Origin: Candidatus Tumulicola sp.
GTDB lineage: Bacteria; Vulcanimicrobiota; Vulcanimicrobiia; Eremiobacterales; Eremiobacteraceae
Direction of reading: 5' to 3'
Assembly (NCBI GenBank): GCA_035601835.1
Contig: DATNNM010000008.1
Location: 61,128-125,127 of the forward strand
DNA length: 64,000 nt
In this document: positions 26,251-35,391 of the stretch, piece by piece
Layout: each line of letters opens with the position of its first letter
Numbering within the stretch: position 1 is the stretch's first letter
The notes under the pieces: model-generated
Told to the model about the DNA's origin: nothing
Databases searched by the model: none
Seen by the model: only the letters and a program-made list of their open reading frames with translations
Program-made: the position numbers and the translations under genes

Positions 26251-27549
26251 GTGATCGACGGACCAGAGTACGCCGGCGAGATGCGCGACTTCGCGGCGAT
26301 CATCGCGCGCGCGGGCGTCAGCGATCTCACGCTCGCATCGATCGTCGCGGACGAAGATCCCGCGCGCAGCGCGCTGGCGAGCGCCCTGCTGTCGCTCCGC
26401 AACGAGCCCGCCTCGAATGTAGCGTTCCAAGCGAAGCTCGGAATGGGGGACGCTCTTCCGATGGACGCGCGCAACAGCGCGGCGCTGTTCGGCATCGACA
26501 TCGAAACCGCGAATGTAGTGTTCCGAGAGAATGTAGTGTTCCGAGCGAGCGCAGCGAGCTCGGAGTTGGTCGCCGCCGCCGAGTTGCTTTCGCAGGCGGC
26601 CGAATCGGTCACGCGCGTCTGGGAGTGGCCACAGCCCGATCCGCCGCGACCCTTGACCGCGCCGGGCATGACGTTCTCGGCATCGCGCCTGAATCTGTTC
26701 GTGAAATGTCCGCGGCGCTGGTTCTTCGAGTATCTATGCGACGCGCTCCACGATCCGGGGAGCATCCACGCGACCTACGGCAAGGTGTTTCACGCGGCGC
26801 TCGAGGCGCTGCATCGCGACATCCGGGTTCCATCGGAGTACTCCGAAGAAGACATCCGCAAGAGGCTGCAGCAGGAACTGGCCATCGCGTTCGAACGCGC
26901 TCGTCCGGATTTCTCGTCCGAGCTCGAGTATGAGGTCAGCCGAATCAAGGCGCGCGCCGTGGCCGAGCACTACGCGCGCTGGTTGATGCAGGAAGCACGC
27001 GATCAGCCGCTGCGGGTCGAGGAAGTCGAGTCGCTGCATCGCTGGGGGGCTGGCGGCCATGCGTTTGTCGGCTACATCGATCGCATCGACCGCCCGCTTG
27101 CGGGGGGACCCATCACCATCTTCGACTACAAGACGGGACGGATCGACGGGGACCCGGACAATTACCTGCGCAGCGTGCGTGCCGGGGACGAGGCGCAACT
27201 GGCGCTGTATTACAGCGTGCGCCGCGCGCGCGGCGACGACGTGGCGAGGCTCGCATTGATATCCTTGCGCGACCCGCGCGATAAAGCGTGGGTGCTCGCC
27301 CTCGACGTCGTGGACGAGGCAGGCAAAGCCGTCGCGGACCGCACTCCGCGTACAGGCGTGGTCCGCGGCACCTGCACGGCGGCTGAACTCGAAGCGGCGA
27401 TGAACGTTTTGCTCGAACGTTGCGACATGCTCACGCGACAAGGATTGGATAATTTCCCGGCGGGCGAGGATCCGCCATGTTCCTTTTGTGCGTACGCTCG
27501 AGCGTGCCGACAGCGGCCGGCTCAAGCCGAGCGCGTCTTTGCGCGCTGA
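26251..27549 (+). CDS. PD-(D/E)XK nuclease of the AddB/RecB C-terminal type with Fe-S cysteines
   Basis: About 432 residues from GTG at 26251 (ATG 26281 is possible). The nuclease core starts near residue 140: FSASRLNLFVKCPRRWFFEYL with Cys153, then GYIDRIDR (Asp277), FDYKTG (Asp292, Lys294) and a C-terminal C410-x2-C413-x5-C419 set. Four cysteines placed this way bind a 4Fe-4S cluster in AddB, AdnB-type and Cas4-like nucleases. The first 110 residues are low in recognisable structure and contain three repeat-derived stretches (SNVAFQAKLG, ANVVFRE, NVVFRASAASSE). It lies 2 bases after the Fic-like gene, and its end overlaps the helicase gene. It probably provides the nuclease of a helicase-nuclease complex for double-strand break processing or defence. 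Confidence 0.82.
   Translation: MIDGPEYAGEMRDFAAIIARAGVSDLTLASIVADEDPARSALASALLSLRNEPASNVAFQAKLGMGDALPMDARNSAALFGIDIETANVVFRENVVFRASAASSELVAAAELLSQAAESVTRVWEWPQPDPPRPLTAPGMTFSASRLNLFVKCPRRWFFEYLCDALHDPGSIHATYGKVFHAALEALHRDIRVPSEYSEEDIRKRLQQELAIAFERARPDFSSELEYEVSRIKARAVAEHYARWLMQEARDQPLRVEEVESLHRWGAGGHAFVGYIDRIDRPLAGGPITIFDYKTGRIDGDPDNYLRSVRAGDEAQLALYYSVRRARGDDVARLALISLRDPRDKAWVLALDVVDEAGKAVADRTPRTGVVRGTCTAAELEAAMNVLLERCDMLTRQGLDNFPAGEDPPCSFCAYARACRQRPAQAERVFAR
26417..26442. repeat. Family B palindromic repeat inside the nuclease gene
   Basis: ATGTAGCGTT, CCAAGC (one mismatch to CCGAGC), GAA, GCTCGG. Read in frame as NVAFQAKLG, the same frame as the copies in btuB and the SEC-C gene. Confidence 0.85.
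26512..26564. repeat. Tandem family B repeats (one truncated) inside the nuclease gene
   Basis: A truncated copy (AATGTAGTGTTCCGAGAG) is followed at once by a full long-loop copy: ATGTAGTGTT, CCGAGC (26541-26546), an 11-base loop, GCTCGG (26558-26563). Both are in frame, encoding NVVFRE and NVVFRASAASSE. Confidence 0.88.
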
Positions 27550-29677
27550 GGTCTTCGCTCTGAGCGACGCTCAAGCTCGTGTCGTTGAGGCTCCAGGAGA
27601 GGGCATCACGCTCGTCACAGGCCCGGCCGGCTCGGGAAAGACGAGCGCCTTGGCAGCCCGAGCAGCCCGCTTCGGTAAGACGGGCGCTGTGGTCATCGTC
27701 TGCTCGCACGAGTCGGGCGTGCGAGCGATGCGCCGTGCGCTCGACCTCGCCGGCGCGCCGGAGCGCGTGGTCGCGGGCATCGCGCCCGAGCACCTGGCGC
27801 ATTGGATGCGCTCGAACTACGCGCTTGCAAATGTCTCTCCAAAACTGCGGCCGGGCGGCGACGCGGCTGCGCGCTCGATCGTGCGCATCGCAGGGCGTGG
27901 TCTGCTGGATCTTTCGTGGCCGATGCTGCGCGCGGGAACCGTTGATCTCGATCTGCCGTTCCTGAGCCGCCCTGACGCATTCTTGGACGAGGCCGCGCAG
28001 TTGTTCCGCCAGCTGAGGCGTTCGCGCATCGGCCCGGCTGCGTTCGAAGAAGGCTGCCGCAACGGGCTGGACGTCTTCTATGGAAGCGGCGTGGAGCGAG
28101 CGCTCGTGCTGATCCGCGAACCCGGCTTGGGCGCGCGGGCAAGCCGGCGCGGCCGCGAAGCCATGGGCGCTCGAGAAGCGACGCTCCTCGCGCAGCGCCG
28201 CGCCGAACACGATCTGGGCATCCTCCTGTCAAAGCTCTACACGGAGTACATCGCCGCCGCGCAAACCTCGCCCGTTCAGTCTGACGAGGACATCGTTGAC
28301 GCATGTCTGACCTGGCTCGAGCGCGACGCGCGCGCGGCGCGCGCACTTGCGGGTGGTTTGTCAGCGCTCTTCATCGACGATGCCGAAGACGCCGAACCGG
28401 CTGTCGCGCAGCTGTTGGAGCTGCTCTTGCGGGAAGGTTTGCCGGGCGCCACGCTGGCCGGGTGCGAGGACTCAGGCATCGATGGACTCACAGGCAGGCG
28501 TAGCGTGCTCGATGCGACGCCCGCTCGCGAGTGGATCGCCTTGCCCCTCGTTCCGTCCCCGCATTTCGCCGCGCAGCGCTTCAAGCATCAAAAAGCGGAG
28601 AGCGACGCCATCGCTGAGGCGATGCTGGATTTATTGCGCGGGGATACGCGGCCGGCTGACATCGCACTGCTCACGCGCAGCCATGACGCGGCAGCCGTAT
28701 ACGCGGAGGCGCTGGCCAAACGCGGCGTGCCGATCGCGCCTCCGCGAGATCGACCCGCCGCGGCGAAGGAACTTGCAGATTGGCTCGCGCTCGCCGTGGC
28801 CGTTCACGAGCCGCTCGATCACGAACATCTCTTGCGCGTGCTCTCGTCGCCGCTCGTCGGCCTTTCTGATGCCAGCCTTTTCGCGCTGTGCGACGATCCG
28901 ACGAGCGTGACGCAGTTGGCGCTGGACGTGGGAGCGGAAGAGCAGCATCGGCGCGCCGATGAGAGCCGGCAGCGCACCGCGCTTGCGCGCAACGTGATGG
29001 ACGGTTCGGCCGACCAGCGTCTGCCGGAGGCCGTGCGCGCGACCGTTCGCGCGTTTCGCGAGAATTTGGCGCGATGGCGCGACGAAACGCAAGGTTTGGG
29101 TCCGAGTGCGGTCTTGGCGCATGTCGCGGTGGCGGCCGGTTTCCACCGACGCTGGATTTCAGGCGAAGCGCACCTGCGTTCGCGACTCCTGGATGACGAG
29201 AAGCGGGTGATCGAGGCGGTGGTCGAGGAAACGCGCCGCTCCGAGGACGCGCTACCCGCCCTCGTGCGCCGGCTCCAAGACGGCGAGCTCCCGATGCGGC
29301 CTGCGCTCCGGTCTGAGGAGCTCGTGGCCTGCGAAGCCATCGTGGACGCAAAAGGCGAGCGTTGGCCGCATGTCTTCGTGGCGGGCTTGGCCTACGAGCG
29401 TTTTCCGCGGGTGTACGTGGCGCGCGCGATGGCATTCACGAAGAACTACGGGCTCATCGTGCGCGAGAACGTGGCTGCAGGCGCTTCGCAGACAGCAAAA
29501 TTCGGATGGTACTATGCGAAGTTCGACGCCAAGGCGCGCTATCTGAAGGAAGAGCGCCGCGCGCTTCGGTACGCGCTGTCGCGCGGCACGTTGAGCGCGA
29601 CGGCCTCAGGCTTCGGCACGCCGCCACGCTGGGCGGCTGACCACGACCTCCTCGCCGACTTGGAAAACTCTGTGTAG
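27488..29677 (+). CDS. UvrD/AdnAB-like superfamily 1 helicase
   Basis: About 729 residues from GTG at 27488 (62-base overlap with the nuclease; TTG at 27539 is an alternative start). Q-motif-like SDAQARVVEAPGEG, Walker A GPAGSGKT (45-52) and a degenerate motif II FIDDAEDAEP (297-300 DDAE instead of DExx, as in some AdnA/AdnB-type subunits) are followed by ADIALLTRSHDAAAVYAEAL (motif IV region), VDAKGERWPHVFVAGL (motif V) and KEERRALRYALSRG (motif VI). There is no C-terminal nuclease domain, which instead is the preceding gene. Together they look like a split AddAB/AdnAB-type enzyme. The TAG stop lies in a family B repeat. Confidence 0.82.
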   Translation: MRTLERADSGRLKPSASLRAEVFALSDAQARVVEAPGEGITLVTGPAGSGKTSALAARAARFGKTGAVVIVCSHESGVRAMRRALDLAGAPERVVAGIAPEHLAHWMRSNYALANVSPKLRPGGDAAARSIVRIAGRGLLDLSWPMLRAGTVDLDLPFLSRPDAFLDEAAQLFRQLRRSRIGPAAFEEGCRNGLDVFYGSGVERALVLIREPGLGARASRRGREAMGAREATLLAQRRAEHDLGILLSKLYTEYIAAAQTSPVQSDEDIVDACLTWLERDARAARALAGGLSALFIDDAEDAEPAVAQLLELLLREGLPGATLAGCEDSGIDGLTGRRSVLDATPAREWIALPLVPSPHFAAQRFKHQKAESDAIAEAMLDLLRGDTRPADIALLTRSHDAAAVYAEALAKRGVPIAPPRDRPAAAKELADWLALAVAVHEPLDHEHLLRVLSSPLVGLSDASLFALCDDPTSVTQLALDVGAEEQHRRADESRQRTALARNVMDGSADQRLPEAVRATVRAFRENLARWRDETQGLGPSAVLAHVAVAAGFHRRWISGEAHLRSRLLDDEKRVIEAVVEETRRSEDALPALVRRLQDGELPMRPALRSEELVACEAIVDAKGERWPHVFVAGLAYERFPRVYVARAMAFTKNYGLIVRENVAAGASQTAKFGWYYAKFDAKARYLKEERRALRYALSRGTLSATASGFGTPPRWAADHDLLADLENSV

Positions 29678-29706
29678 TGTTCCGAGCGAGCGCAAGCGAG
29701 CTCGGA
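29672..29706. repeat. Family B palindromic repeat (long loop)
   Basis: GTGTAGTGTT, CCGAGC (29682-29687), a 12-base loop, GCTCGG (29700-29705). Its TGTAG holds the helicase stop codon (29675-29677). It fills the 33-base gap to the convergent hydroxylase gene. Confidence 0.9.
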
Positions 29707-29710
29707 AAAT

Positions 29711-31972
29711 CTACTTCGCCTGCAGCGCGCGCCAGACGCGTTCAGGCGTCATCGGCGTTTCGTGCGGCGCGACGCCGACTGCATCGCGGATCGCGTTAGC
29801 GATCGCTCCGGCAGGGGTCGTCACCGGCGGTTCGCCGACGCCCTTCATGCCGAACGGTCCGGCACCCGACTTCGACGTGAGCAGAATCGCTTCAATGGCC
29901 GGGGCATCCACGGATGTCGGCAGCAAGTAGTCCTTGAAATCCGGCATCAGGTCGCCATGCCCGTCGTAGACGAGCTCCTCGGTCAGCGCAAAACCCAGGC
30001 CTTGAACCGCTCCGCCTTCGATCTGGCCGATCGCGCCTGCCGGATTCACGGCAAAGCCGACGTCCTGCACGGTCGTGATCTTGCGCACGGCCACGCGCCC
30101 GGTTTCCGGATCGACTTCGACTTCGGCCGCCGTGGTCGTGTACGACGGCGCGAGCCAGCTCGCAAAGCCATGCGTTTCGGTGAGCGTCTCATCGTGCTCC
30201 GGATCGGAGATGGACTCCGCTTCGCCGCTACCGGTGATCGAGCCGCCGGCGGCTTTCGCGAGCTGCTCGAAAGAAACGCCGTGCTCCGGCGCGCCGCGCA
30301 CGGAGGCGCGGCCATCACGCAGTTCGATGTCGTCAGCCCGCGCTTCCAGTGCGTCCTCCGCCCGAGCGAGCAGTTGCTCGCGCGCGCTCTTGGCCGCCGC
30401 CCTCACCGCAAGCCCGGCGGAAAACGTCGAACCGCTGCCCCCCACACCGCTGTCGTAGGTCGCGCTGGCGGTATCCGCGAGCAGCAGGGTGATTTTTTGC
30501 GGATCGATTCCCAACGCATCGGCGGCGATCATCGGCAGGGCAGAAGCGGCGGATCCGGTGCCAACCTCCGCGTTCCCTGACGCGACGAGCACCGAGCCGT
30601 CAGCGCGTATCTCCACGCGCGCTTTGGATTCCGCGCACGAGGAAAACCACCACGTGCAAGCGATGCCGCGGCCGTGGTTCGGGGGCAGCGGTTCGCCCCA
30701 ACCGATCGCCTTGGCGGCACGGCCCAGCGTTTCGCGAATGGTGACGCCCTCGAGTTTTTGGCCGGTGGGGCTGACGTCGCTTTCGTTCCAAGCATTCTTG
30801 AGCCGGAATTCGAGCGAGTCCATGCCGAGCGCACGCGCGACTTCCTCCAGATGGGATTCCTTGGCGAAATTCGCTTGCGGCCCGCCGGGCGCGCGCACCG
30901 GTCCGGCGATGTGCTTGTTGGTGTAGACCAGCGTCGCTTCGATATCCAGATTGGGAATGCGATACGGCGCGGAGGCGAGCATGCTCGAGATCAACGCGGT
31001 GCCGCCCCCGTAACCGATGTACGCGCCGGTGTCGTAGACGAACGAAGCGCGCATGGCGAGCAGCGTTCCGTCGGACTTCACCGCGGACGCGAACTTCGCG
31101 TACCCGCCGTGCCGGGGGAAGATGTGCAGACCATCTTCATGACGAGACCATAGAACGCGTACCGGTTTGCCCGACTGGAGCGCGAGCGCGGCGGCGAACC
31201 ACTCGGCCGCCATGAGGATCTTGCCCCCGAACGCGCCGCCGACGAACTGATTGACGAAACGCACGCGTTCAGGCACGAGATCGAAGAACGCCGCAAGCTC
31301 GTCGCGGTTGCTGTACGGCGATTGCGAACCGCACCAAAGCGTGAGGCCGCCGTCGGGTTCCGGACGCGCTGCCGCAGCGCGAGGTTCGAGATACCCGGGC
31401 ATGCCAGGCGAGAAATGGAATTCGGACTCGACGACGCGATCCGCCGACTTGAACGCGGCATCGACGTCGCCGCGGCGCACGCGATTGTAGCCGCACACGT
31501 TGCGGCGCAAGACGCGGCCCGCGGTCTTCTCGTAATGTTCCCAGTCCGGGTGCACGAGCGGTGCGTCAGGCTTCAGCGCCGCGCGCGCGTCCAGCACCGG
31601 TGCGAGCACTTCATACTCGACCTGGATCGCGGCTGCAGCCGCGCGCGCCTGCGCTTCCGTATCCGCGGCGACCGCGGCGACGGGCTCTCCCACATAGCGC
31701 GCGTAGGGCCGCGGGAACAAGTACTGGTCCTTGATGCCGAAGTCCAGCGCCTTGCTCGGCGTGTTGCCCGCGTGAGCAACGGCGCGCACGCCGGGCAGTG
31801 CTTGCGCCCTCGCCACATCCACCTTGACGACGCGGGCGAACGCGTGCGGGCTGCGCACGACGACTCCCGCGAGCGCGCCCTCGAGCGCCACATCCGCCGT
31901 GTAGACGGTGCGTCCGGTCGCCTTGTCGGCGGCGTCCGGGCGGATTCTGCGCGTGCCGATGATGGCGGCCAT
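29711..31972 (-). CDS. Molybdenum hydroxylase large (molybdopterin-binding) subunit
   Basis: About 754 residues of the xanthine dehydrogenase/aldehyde oxidase family. Family motifs include [25 protein letters not shown] with the length usual for L-subunits, FVGGAFGGK, the Mo-cofactor loop [10 protein letters not shown] and the active-site GVGEPP...A with the catalytic Glu near the C-terminus. The loop does not read AYxCSFR, so this is not a form I CO dehydrogenase. ATG at 31972 lies 5 bases after the stop of the Fe-S subunit. It is the last gene of an M-S-L operon (FAD, 2Fe-2S, Mo subunits). The substrate, probably a purine, aldehyde or aromatic heterocycle, cannot be told. No Mo-cofactor maturation chaperone (XdhC) is adjacent. 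Confidence 0.9.
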   Translation of the reverse strand: MAAIIGTRRIRPDAADKATGRTVYTADVALEGALAGVVVRSPHAFARVVKVDVARAQALPGVRAVAHAGNTPSKALDFGIKDQYLFPRPYARYVGEPVAAVAADTEAQARAAAAAIQVEYEVLAPVLDARAALKPDAPLVHPDWEHYEKTAGRVLRRNVCGYNRVRRGDVDAAFKSADRVVESEFHFSPGMPGYLEPRAAAARPEPDGGLTLWCGSQSPYSNRDELAAFFDLVPERVRFVNQFVGGAFGGKILMAAEWFAAALALQSGKPVRVLWSRHEDGLHIFPRHGGYAKFASAVKSDGTLLAMRASFVYDTGAYIGYGGGTALISSMLASAPYRIPNLDIEATLVYTNKHIAGPVRAPGGPQANFAKESHLEEVARALGMDSLEFRLKNAWNESDVSPTGQKLEGVTIRETLGRAAKAIGWGEPLPPNHGRGIACTWWFSSCAESKARVEIRADGSVLVASGNAEVGTGSAASALPMIAADALGIDPQKITLLLADTASATYDSGVGGSGSTFSAGLAVRAAAKSAREQLLARAEDALEARADDIELRDGRASVRGAPEHGVSFEQLAKAAGGSITGSGEAESISDPEHDETLTETHGFASWLAPSYTTTAAEVEVDPETGRVAVRKITTVQDVGFAVNPAGAIGQIEGGAVQGLGFALTEELVYDGHGDLMPDFKDYLLPTSVDAPAIEAILLTSKSGAGPFGMKGVGEPPVTTPAGAIANAIRDAVGVAPHETPMTPERVWRALQAK

Positions 31973-31977
31973 CGCTG

Positions 31978-32501
<524 letters not shown>

Positions 32502-32502
<1 letters not shown>

Positions 32503-33347
32503 CAGAGCAGCTCCGCTTCGGCGAGCGCGCGCTCGGTGAGGACCAAGACCAAGTGGCGGCGGTATTCCGCAGACGCGCGATGATCGGAATACGGGCGGGC
32601 GTCCTCGTCCGCGGCGCGTCGCGCGGCGGCTTTGAAACATTCAGGCGAGGGCGCCTTGTCGGTCACCGATGCCTCAGCACGATGCGCTCGCACCGGCACC
32701 GGCGCCGCGCCGGCGAGCGCGATGCGCGCGTTCCAAATCGTGCCGCTCTCGTTCACCGCGAAGCGCACGGCGACGGCCACCAGCGCCATCTCGAAGGCGC
32801 GCCGAGTCTGCATCTTCACGTAAGCGGCGCCGGCGGTGACGAGCGGGATGGTCACTCCGGTCAGCAGCTCACCCTGCGCCAACGCATGCGAGTGCGGCCG
32901 GAGAAAATCCGGAAGGGGAACATCGCGCGGGCCTTCGTGGATGTTCGCCACGAGACAGCGAGCGTCGAGCGCGAGCAGCGCCGCGGTCAAATCCGCTGCG
33001 GGATGCCCGGAGCAGAGATTGCCGCCGAGCGTTGCGACGTTGCGCAACTGCCGCGCGCCCAGAGAAGCCGCCGCTTGCGCGAGCAGCGGCGCGTGCTTTC
33101 GCACCAAAGGATGTTCGGCGAGCGCGCGCGCCGTCACGACCCCGCCGATCTTCAAGTGCTCGCCCTCGAGCGCGACGTCGGATAACTCAGGGATACGTTT
33201 GATGTTGATGATGGTAGCGGCGTCATGCGGTTCGCGGCGCAGCTGCGGGCCGAGCAGCGTGCCGCCCGCGAGCACCCGTGCCCCGGGCGAAAACCGATCG
33301 AGCAGCACCAGCGCCTCGTCGACGAAGTTCGGCTCGAAATACTGCAT
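32502..33347 (-). CDS. Molybdenum hydroxylase FAD-binding (medium) subunit
   Basis: A 281-residue FAD subunit of the CoxM family. ARVLAGGTLLGPQLR corresponds to the AGGT(D/S)L FAD loop; the second FAD motif is RNVATLGGNLCSGHPAADL (usual T-x-G-G-N). The CO dehydrogenase C-terminal domain follows (ALAGAAPVPVRAHRAE). It is first in the three-gene operon and transfers electrons from the 2Fe-2S clusters to an acceptor. ATG at 33347 gives the usual family start (MQYFEPNFVDEAL). Its promoter must lie in the region shared with the divergent B12 operon. Confidence 0.9.
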
Positions 33348-33409
33348 GGCCGCGCCGCATTCTGCAAAAAGGACGGAGGAAGCCTGCCGCCGCGCCGGAA
33401 CATTAGCGC

Positions 33410-33562
33410 AATCGTGGTCGGGGCGCGAGGGAAGCCGGTGGAAATCCGGCGCGGTCGCGCCACTGTAACCGGGGAGCCGTCGATCAGCCACTGTCCGCGC
33501 CGCGGATGGGAAGGCAGCGACTTCAAAAGGCGAAGATCCGGAAGCCAGGAGACCTGCCCTGA
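33410..33562 (+). promoter_or_regulatory. Cobalamin (AdoCbl) riboswitch
   Basis: Conserved pieces are in order: GAAGCCGGTGGAAATCCGGC (33431-33450), GCGGTCGCGCCACTGTAACC (33451-33470), GGGGAGCC, GCCACTG (33487-33493), GGGAAGGC and the B12 box GAAGCCAGGAGACCTGCC (33541-33558). It sits 70 bases before btuC in the same orientation and should lower expression of the uptake operon when cobalamin binds. Confidence 0.95.
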
Positions 33563-33573
33563 CCTTTAGATAG

Positions 33574-33628
33574 CCTCGCTGACGACAAGCGTCGTCGAGT
33601 GAGGTCCTCTTCGCGTCAAAGAGGCAGG
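33574..33628 (+). promoter_or_regulatory. Two hairpins after the B12 riboswitch, second one covering the btuC ribosome binding site
   Basis: The first hairpin pairs 33574-33586 with 33591-33604 (GACGAC/GTCGTC at the tip, CCTC/GAGG at the base, one bulge). The second pairs CCTCTT (33606-33611) with AAGAGG (33619-33624), which overlaps the Shine-Dalgarno GAGGCAGG (33621-33628) before ATG 33632. There is no U-tract. This suggests translational control by hiding the ribosome binding site; the switch between the two states is inference. Confidence 0.65.
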
Positions 33629-33631
33629 TCG

Positions 33632-34663
33632 ATGGGTCCTTCTCGCACCGCAATCTATCCCGTACAGGCGCGCAGTCGTGCGACCTCGCGTGTCGCTTGG
33701 CTGTCGGTGCTTGCTCTGCTCGCAGCGGCGGCAGGCTTCGGGTCGCTGGTGTTCGGCACCGTCGCTCTCGACATCGGTTCGATCGCCGGCGCACTCATCC
33801 ACCCCAAGGCCGCGAGCCTCGCCCACACAATCGTCTGGGATATCCGCTTGCCGCGCCTGCTCATCGGGGCATGCGTGGGCGCGGGCCTCGGGATCGCCGG
33901 CGCGATGCTGCAGATGCTGTTCCGCAATCCGCTTGTCGACCCGTACGTCACGGGCGTCTCGGCCGGCGCTGCCGTGGCGGCGGCGATCGGCATCGCGCTC
34001 GGGGTTTCTTTTGTGCTCGTGCCCGCGCTCGCTTTCGTCGGGGGTCTCAGCTGCGCCGCGTTGGTCGCGGCGGTCGGTGCCGGCGCCGGGCAAAGCGGCA
34101 ATCTCCGCCTGGTGCTCGCCGGGATCGCGATCTCGTCGCTGTGCGCCGCGATCGTGACAATCGTGTTGCTGCGAGGCGAAGGCTCGAGCGGTCTTTCAAT
34201 ACTTGGTTGGCTCGCCGGCGGCATCAGCGGGCGCGGATGGAGCGATCTGCAGTGGACGATGCTGTACCTGAGCGCAGGCGTCGTCGTCGGCGCGATGCTG
34301 ACGCCCTCGCTCAACGCGCTTCGCCTGGGCGCGGACGCGGCCGCCGGCCTCGGGCTGCGCGTTGAACGCGCACGTTTTGCTGTGCTCACGGCGGCGGCGC
34401 TCATCACGGCGGCGTGCGTTGCGGTGAGCGGCATCGTGGGGTTCGTCGGACTGATGGTGCCGCACGCGGCGCGCCGCCTCGTCGGCGGCGATGCCCGCTG
34501 GCTCATGCCCGCGAGCGCGGTTGGAGGGGCGCTGGTCGTCGTCGTCGCCGACGCCATCGCGCGCACGGCGGTTCCCGCCACGGAGGTGCCGCTGGGCGTC
34601 CTGCTGGCGTTGGTCGGCGTGCCGTTCTTCCTTATAATAGCGCGCCGCCCGGTGGCCCTGTGA
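33632..34663 (+). CDS. btuC: Cobalamin ABC transporter permease BtuC (FecCD family)
   Basis: A 343-residue polytopic membrane protein with about ten helices, the FecCD/BtuC fold. Seen motifs: IRLPRLLIGACVGAGLGIAGAMLQ, RNPLVDPYVTGVSAGAAVAA, LAGIAISSLCAAIV, GWLAGGISG and GIVGFVGLMVPHAARRLVGGD, the last being the cytoplasmic EAA-like loop that docks to BtuD. ATG at 33632 follows GAGG; an upstream GTG at 33599 lies inside the leader hairpin and is less likely. It is the first gene behind the cobalamin riboswitch. The next gene overlaps by 4 bases (GTGA). Confidence 0.93.
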   Translation: MGPSRTAIYPVQARSRATSRVAWLSVLALLAAAAGFGSLVFGTVALDIGSIAGALIHPKAASLAHTIVWDIRLPRLLIGACVGAGLGIAGAMLQMLFRNPLVDPYVTGVSAGAAVAAAIGIALGVSFVLVPALAFVGGLSCAALVAAVGAGAGQSGNLRLVLAGIAISSLCAAIVTIVLLRGEGSSGLSILGWLAGGISGRGWSDLQWTMLYLSAGVVVGAMLTPSLNALRLGADAAAGLGLRVERARFAVLTAAALITAACVAVSGIVGFVGLMVPHAARRLVGGDARWLMPASAVGGALVVVVADAIARTAVPATEVPLGVLLALVGVPFFLIIARRPVAL

Positions 34664-35391
34664 GCGCCGTGCTTTCGGGCCGATCTCTATGCGTCTGCTA
34701 TGGACCCCGCGTCGTGTTCAACGAGGTCGGATTGACGTTGGAGCATGGCCGCTTGGTCGCGCTGATCGGCCCGAACGGCGCCGGCAAATCGAGTCTGCTG
34801 CGCGTGCTGGCCGGCCTGCAGAAGCCGTCGAGCGGCGTTGTGCAGACGACAGCGCGCGCTTCGCTGATCGCGACGGCGACGCCGCTGCCCGCCGACGTGA
34901 CGCCGGCCGAACTCGCCTCGTATGCGCGCGCAGTGCGCCGGCCGTGGTGGCAGCAGCTGCAGACGACGGAGGACAAGCTGGCGATCGCGTCGGCTTTGGA
35001 ACGCACGGGACTCGCGCAGCGCGCCGACGATTCCGCAAGCATGTTGAGCGACGGTGAAGTGCAGCGCGCATGGATCGCCGCGGCGCTGGCGGCGAACACC
35101 GAAGTGTTGCTGATCGACGAGCCGACCACGCACCTCGATCTGCGCTATCAGCTCGAAGCCTTGCGCACGTTGAAGACGCTGGCGCGCGGAGGCGCGGCAG
35201 TGATGGTGGCCATCCACGATCTCACCTTGGCGGCGCGCTTCGCCGACCGCATCGCGCTGCTCGCCGAGGGCGCGCTCGTCACGGGTGCGCCGGAAGAGGT
35301 GCTGCAGCCAGCGGCGCTCTCGCGCGCATTCGGCGTGGAAGTCTCAACCCACCGAGACCCCGAGGGGAACTTGATATGCACACCCATGTAG
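34660..35391 (+). CDS. btuD: Cobalamin ABC transporter ATPase BtuD
   Basis: A 243-residue ABC ATPase of the FecE/BtuD type. Walker A GPNGAGKS, signature LSDGE (usual LSGGQ), Walker B VLLIDEPTTHLD and switch His in MVAIHDLTLAA are all present. It powers import through BtuC. GTG at 34660 overlaps the btuC stop. The stop at 35389-35391 is the TAG of an ATGTAGGG at the edge of a repeat-rich stretch; the btuB start lies 16 bases inside its 3' end. The N-terminal part (GRSLCVCYGPRVVFNEV) is the normal A-loop region. Confidence 0.92.
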   Translation: MSAVLSGRSLCVCYGPRVVFNEVGLTLEHGRLVALIGPNGAGKSSLLRVLAGLQKPSSGVVQTTARASLIATATPLPADVTPAELASYARAVRRPWWQQLQTTEDKLAIASALERTGLAQRADDSASMLSDGEVQRAWIAAALAANTEVLLIDEPTTHLDLRYQLEALRTLKTLARGGAAVMVAIHDLTLAARFADRIALLAEGALVTGAPEEVLQPAALSRAFGVEVSTHRDPEGNLICTPM

